Assembly: GCF_004784465.1 (NCBI RefSeq)
Contig: NZ_SRRU01000008.1
Coordinates: 359,369-423,368, forward strand
Direction: 5' to 3'
Source: Streptomyces griseoluteus
GTDB taxonomy: Bacteria; Actinomycetota; Actinomycetes; Streptomycetales; Streptomycetaceae
Length of the DNA stretch: 64,000 nucleotides
The notes under the pieces are model-generated. The model searched no databases. It had not been told where the DNA came from and was given only the letters and a program-made list of their open reading frames with translations. Of this stretch, positions 51,841 to 59,850 are shown one piece after another. Position 1 is the stretch's first letter; every line of letters starts with the position of its first letter. Position numbers and translations under genes: made by a program.

Positions 51841-52995
51841 CTACGCGTCCGACACGGAGTCGAACGGCACCTGGCCCCGCGCCACCCCCAGCACGTCCGC
51901 GTCCACCGACCGTCGCAGCGCCTCGTGCAGCTTGGCCGGAGTCAGGACACCCAGGAGGCGGGAGCCGTCCAGTACCGCGACCCACCCGGCGTCGTACTGG
52001 AGCATCACGCCGAACGCCTGCTTCAGCGGGGCACCCACCGGGACCCAGGCCGTCATCCGGTGAGCCAGCTCGCCGACCGTGCCGCCCGCAGACAGCTCCT
52101 CCAGGCCGACCCAGCCGTGCAGGTCGCCGTCCGCGTCCAGGACCACCGCCCAGCGCGCACCCTCCTCGCGCAGCCGCCGGGCCGCCGACCCGGCGGGCTC
52201 GTCCGGGCGGGCCACCGGGGGCTGTTCCAGGTCGTCCGGCTCGATCGCGGTCACCGACAGCCGCTTCAGGCCCCGGTCGGCGCCGACGAACCCGGCTACG
52301 TACGGGGTCGCGGGGACGCCCAGTACCGCGCCGGGGGTGTCGAACTGCTCGATGCGGCCCTGGCCGTACACCGCGATCCGGTCGCCGAGGCGGACCGCCT
52401 CCTCGATGTCGTGCGTGACCAGCAGCACCGTCTTGCGCACCGCCTGCTGCATGCGCAGGAACTCGTCCTGCAACTGCTCGCGCACCACCGGGTCGACCGC
52501 GCCGAACGGCTCGTCCATCAGCAGCACCGGCGGGTCCGCGGCGAGCGCCCGCGCCACTCCTACGCGCTGCCGCTGGCCGCCGGAGAGCTGCTCGGGGTAG
52601 CGGGCGCCGAACGTCCTGGGGTCCAGCCCGACGAGGTCCAGCAGCTCGGCGGCGCGCGCCCGCGCCTTGGCCCGCTTCCAGCCGAGCAGGGACGGCACGG
52701 TGGCGGTGTTGTCCAGCACCGTGCGGTGGGGGAAGAGGCCGACCTGCTGGATGACGTACCCGATCCGGCGGCGGAGCCGGACCGGGTCGACTCCCGCGAT
52801 GTCCTCGCCGTCCACGACGATCCGGCCCGCCGTGGGCTCGATCAGCCGGTTCACCATCATCATGGTGGTCGTCTTGCCGCAGCCCGACGGGCCGACCAGC
52901 GTGACGAGTTCGCCCTCGGACACCTCGAAGGAGAGGTCGTCCACGGCCGTCGTACCGTCCGGGTAGCGCTTGCTGACCTGCTCGAACCGGATCAT
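51841..52995 (-). CDS. Osmoprotectant ABC ATPase with CBS-like tail (OpuCA-like)
   Basis: A 384-aa ABC ATPase. Walker A GPSGCGKTT, Q-loop QQVGLFPHRT, signature LSGGQRQRVGVA, Walker B VLLMDEPFGAVDP and H-loop VTHDIEEAV are intact. The C-terminal part (about 265-370) has two CBS-like repeats ending VMLQYDAGWVAVLDGSRLLG, as in OpuCA/ProV, where such tails sense osmotic or ionic conditions. It most likely powers the convergent permease operon. Its ATG overlaps the LutC stop by 4 nt, so it is the distal gene of the lactate operon. Confidence 0.92.
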   Translation of the reverse strand: MIRFEQVSKRYPDGTTAVDDLSFEVSEGELVTLVGPSGCGKTTTMMMVNRLIEPTAGRIVVDGEDIAGVDPVRLRRRIGYVIQQVGLFPHRTVLDNTATVPSLLGWKRAKARARAAELLDLVGLDPRTFGARYPEQLSGGQRQRVGVARALAADPPVLLMDEPFGAVDPVVREQLQDEFLRMQQAVRKTVLLVTHDIEEAVRLGDRIAVYGQGRIEQFDTPGAVLGVPATPYVAGFVGADRGLKRLSVTAIEPDDLEQPPVARPDEPAGSAARRLREEGARWAVVLDADGDLHGWVGLEELSAGGTVGELAHRMTAWVPVGAPLKQAFGVMLQYDAGWVAVLDGSRLLGVLTPAKLHEALRRSVDADVLGVARGQVPFDSVSDA

Positions 52996-53693
52996 TCCCC
53001 CACGCTAGCCGGGGTCCCCTCCGGCCGCCCGGCCCCGCCGACCGAAGGGATGACCCCGGCGAACACGACCTCCAGCGTGCGCGGCCCGTGCACCCCCTCC
53101 ACCCGGTTCAGCTCGATGTCACTGGTGGCCGAGGGGCCCGAGATCCAGGTCAACGGGCGGGTGGGGGAGAGGCGTTCGAGGGCCTGCGGCACGGACGCCA
53201 CGACCTGCTCGGGGACGCGGACCACGCAGATGTGGTGGTCGGGCACGAGGGTGATCCGGCGGCGCCCCTGACCGGGGCCGCCGTCCAGCACGAGGGTGCC
53301 GGTCTCGGCGACGGCCACCGCGCAGCCGGTCACCACACTGTCCACGGCGTCCAGCTCGTACGGGGTGCTTTCCGCACGGTCGGGGACGGGCACCGGGTCG
53401 GCGTTCGCCAGCCACGCCGACGGGAGCCCGTCCGGCACGAGCACCGACTTGGCCCCCCGCGCCGCCAGCAGCCGGGCGATCAGCACGGGCAGCTCCGCCT
53501 CCGCGCACCGGTGCACCACGGCCCGGTAGTCGGCCAGGTTCTCCGCCAGCAGCTCCACCGTCTCCTCGGCGCTGCGCACGCCGTGCTCGCGGGCGTAGGA
53601 GCGCGGGATCGCCCGGTCGTACGGCGTATCGTCCTCGGGTACGTCGGCCAGCGCGCGCCGGACCCGGCCCAGGACGCGTTCCCGGTCGCTCAC
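52992..53693 (-). CDS. lutC: LutC, lactate utilisation protein
   Basis: A 233-aa LUD-domain protein, subunit of the L-lactate oxidation complex LutABC. SVVTGCAVAVAETGTLVLDG and VPDHHICVVRVPEQV are the LUD signature strands; SGPSATSDIELNRVEGVHGP is the C-terminal landmark. GTG at 53693 with GGAGACGAA. The stop of LutB overlaps its start (GTGA) and its own stop overlaps the ABC ATPase start. Confidence 0.92.
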   Translation of the reverse strand: MSDRERVLGRVRRALADVPEDDTPYDRAIPRSYAREHGVRSAEETVELLAENLADYRAVVHRCAEAELPVLIARLLAARGAKSVLVPDGLPSAWLANADPVPVPDRAESTPYELDAVDSVVTGCAVAVAETGTLVLDGGPGQGRRRITLVPDHHICVVRVPEQVVASVPQALERLSPTRPLTWISGPSATSDIELNRVEGVHGPRTLEVVFAGVIPSVGGAGRPEGTPASVGE

Positions 53694-55168
53694 TTCGTCT
53701 CCTCCTTGCCGCCTCGGGTGCGTTCCCACCAGTCCCGGAACGGCTCGGCCGGAACCTCCGGCAGATCGCGCGTCCGGGTCCAGGCCGCGCCGGGCCCCGG
53801 CAGGGTGCGCGGGCGCAGGCGGCGGGCGCGGGAGGCGAGGCGCTGGCCGGTGCGCAGCGCGTCCGGGTGGGTGAAGATCCAGCGGGCCGCCCGCATGGCC
53901 GCCCGTTCCGCCGCGTGGCCCCTGGCCGGCCTCAGCACCACCCGGTTGCCCTCGCGCACCGCCGGGCCGCCCTCCACGACCCGCTCACGCAGCCGGACCA
54001 GCACCTCGGGGATGTCGATGGCGACCGGGCACACCTCGTAGCAGGCCCCGCACAGCGAGGACGCGTACGGCAGCGAGGCGTCGATCTCGCTCGCCGTGCC
54101 GCGCAGTTGAGGGCTGAGGATGGCGCCGATGGGGCCGGGGTAGACCGAGCCGTAGGCGTGGCCGCCCGCGCGCTCGTACACCGGGCACACGTTCAGGCAG
54201 GCCGAGCAGCGGATGCAGCGCAGCGCCTGGCGGCCGACCTCGTCGGCGAGGGTGTCGGTGCGGCCGTTGTCCAGCAGCACCAGATGGAAGGCGCGCGGCC
54301 CGTCCCCGTCCGTCGTGCCGGTCCACATGCTGGTGTACGGGTTCATGCGCTCGGCCGTGGAGGAGCGGGGCAGGGTCTGGAGGAAGACCTCCAGGTCCCG
54401 CCAGGTGGGGACGACCTTCTCGAGGCCGGCCACCGAGATCAGGGTCTCCGGCAGGGTGAGGCACATCCGCCCGTTGCCCTCGGACTCCACCACCACCATG
54501 GTGCCGGTCTCCGCGACCATGAAGTTGGCCCCGGACACCCCCACCCTGGCCCGCAGGAACTTCTCCCGCAGATGCAGCCGGGCCGCCTCCGCCAGCTCGG
54601 CCGGGCTGTCGGACAGCCCCTCGGGCGCCGGGCGGCCCCAGCCGGCCATCGCGGTACGGAAGATGTCCCGGATCTCGGCCCGGTTGCGGTGGATGGCCGG
54701 GACCAGGATGTGCGAGGGGCGGTCCTCGCCCAACTGCACGATCAGCTCGGCGAGATCGGTCTCGTAGGCCCGGATGCCGGCCGCCTCCAGCGCCTCGTTG
54801 AGCCCGATCTCCTGCGTGGCCATCGACTTGACCTTCACGACCTCCGACTCGCCCGTTTCCTTCACGAGCCGGGTCACGATCCGGTTGGCCTCCGCCGCGT
54901 CCGCCGCCCAGTGGACCGTGCCGCCCGCGGCAGTGACCGACTCCTCCAACTGCTCCAGATAGCGGTCGAGATGGCGGAGCGTGTGCTCCTTGATCCGGCT
55001 GCCCGCCTCGCGCAGCTCCGCCCAGTCGGACACCTCCGCCACGGCCGCCGCGCGCTTGGCACGGATGGTGTGGGTGGCGTGCCGCAGATTGCCGCGCAGG
55101 GTGCCGTTGCCCAGCGCTTTTTGTGCCGCCTCGGGGAAGGCGGGCATTCCTACGAAGGTCTCGTTCAC
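53690..55168 (-). CDS. lutB: LutB, iron-sulfur lactate utilisation protein
   Basis: A 492-aa cytoplasmic protein with an N-terminal LUD domain (FMVAETGTMVVVESEGNGRM is its core) and a C-terminal ferredoxin-like domain with two 4Fe-4S sites: CIRCSACLNVCPVY and SLCGACYEVCPVAIDIPE. It passes electrons from lactate toward the respiratory chain with LutA and LutC. The GTG at 55168 overlaps the LutA stop (GTGA); longer upstream frames lie inside LutA. Confidence 0.93.
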   Translation of the reverse strand: MNETFVGMPAFPEAAQKALGNGTLRGNLRHATHTIRAKRAAAVAEVSDWAELREAGSRIKEHTLRHLDRYLEQLEESVTAAGGTVHWAADAAEANRIVTRLVKETGESEVVKVKSMATQEIGLNEALEAAGIRAYETDLAELIVQLGEDRPSHILVPAIHRNRAEIRDIFRTAMAGWGRPAPEGLSDSPAELAEAARLHLREKFLRARVGVSGANFMVAETGTMVVVESEGNGRMCLTLPETLISVAGLEKVVPTWRDLEVFLQTLPRSSTAERMNPYTSMWTGTTDGDGPRAFHLVLLDNGRTDTLADEVGRQALRCIRCSACLNVCPVYERAGGHAYGSVYPGPIGAILSPQLRGTASEIDASLPYASSLCGACYEVCPVAIDIPEVLVRLRERVVEGGPAVREGNRVVLRPARGHAAERAAMRAARWIFTHPDALRTGQRLASRARRLRPRTLPGPGAAWTRTRDLPEVPAEPFRDWWERTRGGKEETK

Positions 55169-55920
55169 CGGGCCGGTTCCTCCTCCGTGCTCGCCAGGAT
55201 CTCCGCGATGTGCACCGGCCGCACCGGAGAGCCCGCCCGGCTCATCGTGCCACCCAGGTGCATCAGGCACGAGTTGTCGGCCGCGCACAGCACCTCCGCG
55301 CCGGTCGACTCGGCGTTGCGCATCTTGTCCGCGCCCATCGCCGCCGACACCCCGGCGTTCTTGACCGCGAAGGTGCCGCCGAACCCGCAGCACTCGTCGG
55401 CGCCGGGCAGTTCGACCAGCTCCAGCCCCCGCACCGCCTCCAGCAGCCGGCGCGGCCGGTCACCGAGCCCCAGCGCGCGCAGGCCGTGACAGGTGGGGTG
55501 GTAGGTGACCTTGTGCGGATAGACGGCGCCGACGTCGGTGACGCCGAGCACGTCCACCAGGAACTCCGTCAGCTCGTACGTCTTCGGCACCACCGGCGCC
55601 AGCGCGTCGGCCAGGGCCTCCCCACGCCCCTCGGCCCGGGCCCGCTCGCCCAGCCTCGGGTACAGCTCCCGGACCATCGCCGCGCACGAACCCGAGGGCG
55701 TGACGATCGCGTCGTACTCCCCGAAGACCTCCGCGAAGTGCCGGGCCAGCGGTTCCGTCTCGTGCCGGTAGCCGGTGTTGTAGTGGGCCTGGCCGCAGCA
55801 GGTCTGCGCCAGGGGGAAGTCGACGTCGACCCCGAGGCGGTTGAGGAGTCTCACCACGGCGCGGCCGGTGTCCGGGTAGAGCGTGTCGTTGACACAGGTC
55901 AGGAACAGGGCGACACGCAT
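55165..55920 (-). CDS. lutA: LutA, CCG-domain lactate utilisation protein
   Basis: A 251-aa protein with two cysteine-rich CCG domains: FPLAQTCCGQAHYNTGYRH and ELPGADECCGFGGTFAVKN. VALFLTCVNDTLYP is the family N terminus. CCG domains bind special iron-sulfur clusters in LutA/GlpC/heterodisulfide reductases. First gene of lutABC; ATG at 55920 has GAGGAG. The 64-nt gap to the divergent pentapeptide gene holds the promoter, without a recognisable operator. Confidence 0.92.
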   Translation of the reverse strand: MRVALFLTCVNDTLYPDTGRAVVRLLNRLGVDVDFPLAQTCCGQAHYNTGYRHETEPLARHFAEVFGEYDAIVTPSGSCAAMVRELYPRLGERARAEGRGEALADALAPVVPKTYELTEFLVDVLGVTDVGAVYPHKVTYHPTCHGLRALGLGDRPRRLLEAVRGLELVELPGADECCGFGGTFAVKNAGVSAAMGADKMRNAESTGAEVLCAADNSCLMHLGGTMSRAGSPVRPVHIAEILASTEEEPAR

Positions 55921-55984
55921 CGCGGCTCCTCGGTCTCGAAGATCGGACAAGGGCAGCCTAGCCAGAGCCCGTACCCTGGCCGCG

Positions 55985-56803
55985 ATGCCTGATCACATAC
56001 CTCTCCTCGGCGCCGACTGCGCCAACTGCTTCGGCCTCTGCTGCGTGGCCCTGCCCTTCGCCCGCTCCGCCGACTTCGCGCACGACAAGCCCGCCGGCAA
56101 GCCCTGCGGCAACCTGCGCGAGGACCACGCCTGCGGCATCCACACCGAGCTGCGCGCCAAGGGCTACGCCGGATGCACGGTGTACGACTGCTTCGGCGCG
56201 GGCCAGCGCGTCTCCCAGGTCACCTTCGGCGGCCGGGACTGGCGTACGGGCGGCAAGAAGCACGCCCGGCTGATGTTCGAGGTGTTCCCGGTGGTCCGGC
56301 GCCTGCACGAGCTGCTCTGGTACCTCACCGAGGCGCTCGGTCTCGACGCCGCCCGGCCCCTCCACCCGGAGCTGCGCCGCGCACTGGAGGAGACCGAGCG
56401 CCTTGCCGCACAGAAGCCCGAGGAGCTGGCCACGCTGGACCCGGCGGCCCACTGGCACGACGTGGCCGAACTCCTGCTTCAGGTCTCGGAGTCGGCCCGC
56501 AGAGGCCGGAAGAAGGGACGGGACCGGCGGGGCGCGGACCTGGCGGGCGCGAAGCTCAGGGGTGCCGACCTGCGCGGGATCAGCCTGCGCGGCGCCTGCC
56601 TGATCGCGGCCGACCTGACCGGAGCCGACCTGCGGCACGCCGACCTGATCGGCGCCGATCTCCGGGGCGCCGATCTGACCGAGGCCGACCTCACCGGCGC
56701 GCTTTTCCTCACCCAGCCTCAGGTCAACGCCGCCCGAGGGGGAGCCGGTACCCGGCTGCCGGGCTCACTCGTCCGTCCCGTGCACTGGGCAGCGCCCCGC
56801 TGA
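55985..56803 (+). CDS. Pentapeptide-repeat protein with N-terminal Cys cluster
   Basis: A 272-aa protein of two parts. The N-terminal part has many Cys (CANCFGLCCVALPF, CGNLREDHACGIH, CTVYDCFG) resembling YkgJ-type zinc/iron clusters. The C-terminal part (about 180-240) consists of A(D/N)LxG pentapeptide repeats, e.g. GADLAGAKLRGADLRGISLR, forming a quadrilateral beta-helix. Function unknown; the pentapeptide part may mimic DNA or mediate binding. The last 39 nt overlap the convergent P450 gene. Confidence 0.88.
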   Translation: MPDHIPLLGADCANCFGLCCVALPFARSADFAHDKPAGKPCGNLREDHACGIHTELRAKGYAGCTVYDCFGAGQRVSQVTFGGRDWRTGGKKHARLMFEVFPVVRRLHELLWYLTEALGLDAARPLHPELRRALEETERLAAQKPEELATLDPAAHWHDVAELLLQVSESARRGRKKGRDRRGADLAGAKLRGADLRGISLRGACLIAADLTGADLRHADLIGADLRGADLTEADLTGALFLTQPQVNAARGGAGTRLPGSLVRPVHWAAPR

Positions 56804-58279
56804 ACCGGCGTCCGGCTCGGGGGCGCCGGCCGGTGCGGCGGCGGGGGCCTTCCGGCGGTCCAGGCCCAGGCGCAGGCCGTCCGGCATCAGCGTCAGGCGC
56901 TCGGTGACCTTCAGGCGGTAGCCGGGGTCGGGGATCAGCTCGTAGCGGCGCAGCAGCAGGCCGAGCACCAACGTGGCCTCGTGCAGGGCGAACTGGCGCC
57001 CCACGCAGGCCCGCGCGCCCGTACCGAACGGCTTGAAGGTGTGCGGCGGCCGGGCCCGTACCGCCTTGGCGTCGAAGCGGTCGGGGTCGAACCGCTCGGC
57101 GTCCTCGCCCCACACCTCGGGGTCGCGGTGCAGCATCGGCGTGAGCACCAGGGCCCAGCCGCCCCGGCGCATCGGGTGCTCCCCGGCCAGCACGGTGTCC
57201 TCGGTGGCCTCGCGGGCGAAGGCGGGGGCGGTCGGCCACAGCCGCAGCGACTCGTCCAGCACCCGGCGCAGATAGCGCAGCCGGGCCACCTGGTCGTAGC
57301 CCGGCTCGGGGGTGTCGCCCCAGACACGGTCCACCTCGGCGCGGGCGCGGGCGGCGACCTCGGGGTGCCTGGCCAGGTAGTACAGCGCGAACGAGAGGGC
57401 GCCGGAGGTGGTCTCGTGGCCCGCGACCAGAAACGTGATGACCTGCTTGCGGACGTTCTCCGCCGACAGCCGCTCGCCGGTCTCGGGGTGGGCCGTCTCC
57501 AGCATCCGGTCCAGCAGGTCGCCATCCCCGCGCCCCGAGGCCCGGCGGGCGGCCACCAGGGCGTCGACCGTGTCGTCCAGGTAGGCGATGTCGGCGGCGT
57601 TGCGCCGGGCGGCCCTCCGCTGGAGCGCCGGGGGGATCGGCAGGCTGTTGAGCCGCTGGGCGTAGGCGAGGGTGCCGACCATGGCGGTGACGAAGGGGTG
57701 CGGCCGGTCACGTTCGAACGAGCCGAAGTCGTGCCCGAAGCCGGTGCGCGCGATGGTCTCCAGCGTCAGCCGGGTCATGTCGCCGGGCACGTCCACCGTG
57801 CGCCCGGCGGCCAGTTCGCGGTCCCAGTGGCCGGTCAGCCGGCCCGCGACCGCCAGCATCATCGAGTGGTACCCGGCCATCGCCTCCCGGCTGAAGCCGG
57901 GCGCGAGCACATCGTGCGCCAACTGCCAGTTGGGCTCGTGGTTGTACGCGGTGAACAGCCCGTCCCCGGCGACCGGGCGCAGGTTGGCCACCCCGAGACC
58001 CACGTGCTTGGCGAACCGGGTCTCGTCCGCCATGTCCGCGGCCAGCTTCGCCCCCCACAGGAACACGAACTCCCGGTTCAGCACCCGGCGCCGGAAGATG
58101 GGGCCCAGTTCGCGCGCGAGCCGCATCGAGTCCTGGAGCGGGGTGCGCCGGTCGACCCCCAGCACGTCCCCGAGCAACGGCAGCCTGCGGGGCGGATGCG
58201 GGATGCGGTCCAGCTCCGGCCAGCCCTGCTCGGCACCGCGGAACCCCTTGGGTAGTCCCGCCCCCGTCGTCTCGGCCAT
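56765..58279 (-). CDS. Cytochrome P450, CYP102-like without reductase domain
   Basis: A 504-aa heme monooxygenase. VITFLVAGHETTSGALSFAL is the I-helix oxygen motif, ESLRLWPTAPAFAREA the ExxR K-helix and FKPFGTGARACVGRQFALHE the heme-Cys loop. The N-terminal segment (IPHPPRRLPLLGDVLGV, ARELGPIFRRR) resembles the heme domain of fatty-acid hydroxylase P450 BM3 and Streptomyces CYP102B, but no fused reductase follows, so it needs separate redox partners. Divergent from a TetR gene across a palindrome. Confidence 0.92.
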   Translation of the reverse strand: MAETTGAGLPKGFRGAEQGWPELDRIPHPPRRLPLLGDVLGVDRRTPLQDSMRLARELGPIFRRRVLNREFVFLWGAKLAADMADETRFAKHVGLGVANLRPVAGDGLFTAYNHEPNWQLAHDVLAPGFSREAMAGYHSMMLAVAGRLTGHWDRELAAGRTVDVPGDMTRLTLETIARTGFGHDFGSFERDRPHPFVTAMVGTLAYAQRLNSLPIPPALQRRAARRNAADIAYLDDTVDALVAARRASGRGDGDLLDRMLETAHPETGERLSAENVRKQVITFLVAGHETTSGALSFALYYLARHPEVAARARAEVDRVWGDTPEPGYDQVARLRYLRRVLDESLRLWPTAPAFAREATEDTVLAGEHPMRRGGWALVLTPMLHRDPEVWGEDAERFDPDRFDAKAVRARPPHTFKPFGTGARACVGRQFALHEATLVLGLLLRRYELIPDPGYRLKVTERLTLMPDGLRLGLDRRKAPAAAPAGAPEPDAGSAGRCPVHGTDE

Positions 58280-58331
58280 GACGCGATCTCCCTTGATCCG
58301 GTGGCCTGTTGCCCGTGCACCACTGCGCGTG

Positions 58332-58347
58332 TTGAACGTGAGTTCAA
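58332..58347. promoter_or_regulatory. TetR-type operator between P450 and regulator
   Basis: TTGAACGTGAGTTCAA: a perfect TTGAAC/GTTCAA palindrome around 4 nt, in the 133-nt gap between the divergent P450 and TetR genes. Good candidate for the regulator binding site. Confidence 0.75.
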
Positions 58348-58412
58348 TAGCGCTGGCAGTCTGGTCCGCCTACTGAACCCACGTCAAGCAACGTGTCCAC
58401 TAGGGTGACGGC

Positions 58413-59018
58413 ATGGCCGCCAACCAGGGGGAACACGCCCGGCGCCGACTGAGCACCGAGGAGCGCCGCGAGCAACTCCTGTCGGTCGGGGCGCGCCTGT
58501 TCTCCGAGAGCCCGTACGACGACGTGTGGATCGAGCGGGTGGCCGAGATCGCCGGAGTCTCGCGGGGTCTGCTGTACCACTACTTCCCGACGAAGCGGGA
58601 CTTCTTCGCCGCCGTGGTGGAGCGGGAGAGCGAGCGCATGCTCCGGATGACCGCGGCGGTGCCCGGCGTGCCGGTGCGCGAGCAGCTCGGTGCCGGGCTG
58701 GACGCCTACCTCGGGTACGTCGAGGCGCACGCCCACGGCTTCCGCGCCTTCCACCGTGCCGACGCGGCCGGCGACCAGGCCGTACGCCGGGTCTACCAGC
58801 GGGCGTTGGCCGCGCAGGAGCGGCAGATCCTCGCCGCGCTGGCCGCCGACCCCGAGTTCGGGCCCGCCTTCGAGGGCTCCCCGCAGGCCCGGTTGGCGGT
58901 GCGCGGCTGGCTCGCCTTCACCACCGCCGTCTGCCTGGAGTGGCTGCGCGAGGGCGAGCCCGGCCGGGACCAGGTGCGCGAACTGTGCGCGCGGGCGCTG
59001 CTCGGCGCCATCGCCTGA
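58413..59018 (+). CDS. TetR-family regulator of the P450 gene
   Basis: A 201-aa TetR repressor. RVAEIAGVSRGLLYHYFPTK is the recognition helix region; the C-terminal ligand domain spans about 75-200. Fatty acids or related lipids would be plausible inducers given the divergent CYP102-like target, an inference from BM3-type systems. ATG at 58413. Confidence 0.92.
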   Translation: MAANQGEHARRRLSTEERREQLLSVGARLFSESPYDDVWIERVAEIAGVSRGLLYHYFPTKRDFFAAVVERESERMLRMTAAVPGVPVREQLGAGLDAYLGYVEAHAHGFRAFHRADAAGDQAVRRVYQRALAAQERQILAALAADPEFGPAFEGSPQARLAVRGWLAFTTAVCLEWLREGEPGRDQVRELCARALLGAIA

Positions 59019-59094
59019 GGGCACGTTTCCGCGACTCCGTGCGTGTCACCCGACCGGGGCGGCGTGGTTGGCATGTACCCGGATCTTCGATAGG

Positions 59095-59113
59095 TTAGGC
59101 AAGGCTTACCTAA
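59095..59113 (+). promoter_or_regulatory. Iron box (DmdR/IdeR/DtxR type)
   Basis: TTAGGCAAGGCTTACCTAA matches 16 of 19 positions of the DtxR-family consensus, with perfect TTAGG/CCTAA ends. It lies 11 nt before the DUF2470 start, overlapping the ribosome site region, so binding of the iron-loaded repressor should block expression. Confidence 0.88.
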
Positions 59114-59124
59114 GGAGGGTTCGG

Positions 59125-59850
59125 ATGGGTGACACGCAGGACTGGGCGGCAGAACCCGCAGCGGCGGAGCGGGCGCGGTCGGTCCTCGCCACCGCGTGGT
59201 CGTGCGCGGTGACCGCGGACGGCGCCCGCGAGGAGTACGCCGGCGCGCACACCGTGACCGGCGACGGCCGGGTGCTGCTCGACGTGCCCGAGGACAGCGC
59301 GCTGTCCGCCGCCGCGCTGTGCGCCCCGCGCGGCGAGCCCACCGCCGTGCTGGAGTTCGCCGACGCGGCACCCGTACCGGTGCGCCGGCGCATCCGGGCC
59401 CGGCTGTGGCTCGCCGGCTGGTTCTCCCGGCGCGGCGCCCGGCTGCTGTTCACACCCACCCGCGTGGTGCTGCGCCGGCCGTCCGGGGCCGTACTGATCG
59501 ACCCCGCGGAGTACGCGGCCGCCCGGCCCGACCCGCTGGCCACCGCCGAGGCACAGTTGCTCACCCACCTCGCCGACTCCCACCCGGACGCCGTCGAGCG
59601 GCTCACCCGGCTGGTCCGGCCGGAGAGCCTGCACGCCGTGACCCGGGTGGCTCCGCTCGCGGTGGACCGGCACGGGCTCACCCTGCGCATCGAGCGGACC
59701 CGCGCGCACGGCGACGTACGGCTGGCGTTCCACGCGCCCGCCGACGACGTCTCGCAGCTCACCGAGCGCCTGCACGCGCTGCTCGCCCAGGCCGGCACCG
59801 CCGCCTGCCCGCGCGCCCTACAGCGGCACCGCGCAGACGGCGACCGGTGA
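59125..59850 (+). CDS. DUF2470 protein, iron-regulated
   Basis: A 241-aa protein. The C-terminal part (VDRHGLTLRIERTRAHGDVR then LAFHAPADDVSQLTERLHAL) is a DUF2470 domain, found in HugZ/PhuW-type heme-degrading and flavin-like split-barrel proteins. The N-terminal part resembles the split barrel. Together with the iron box it may help release iron from heme or siderophores; no catalytic residue is assigned. ATG at 59125 with AAGGAGG. Its last 33 nt overlap the convergent lactonase gene. Confidence 0.85.
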   Translation: MGDTQDWAAEPAAAERARSVLATAWSCAVTADGAREEYAGAHTVTGDGRVLLDVPEDSALSAAALCAPRGEPTAVLEFADAAPVPVRRRIRARLWLAGWFSRRGARLLFTPTRVVLRRPSGAVLIDPAEYAAARPDPLATAEAQLLTHLADSHPDAVERLTRLVRPESLHAVTRVAPLAVDRHGLTLRIERTRAHGDVRLAFHAPADDVSQLTERLHALLAQAGTAACPRALQRHRADGDR

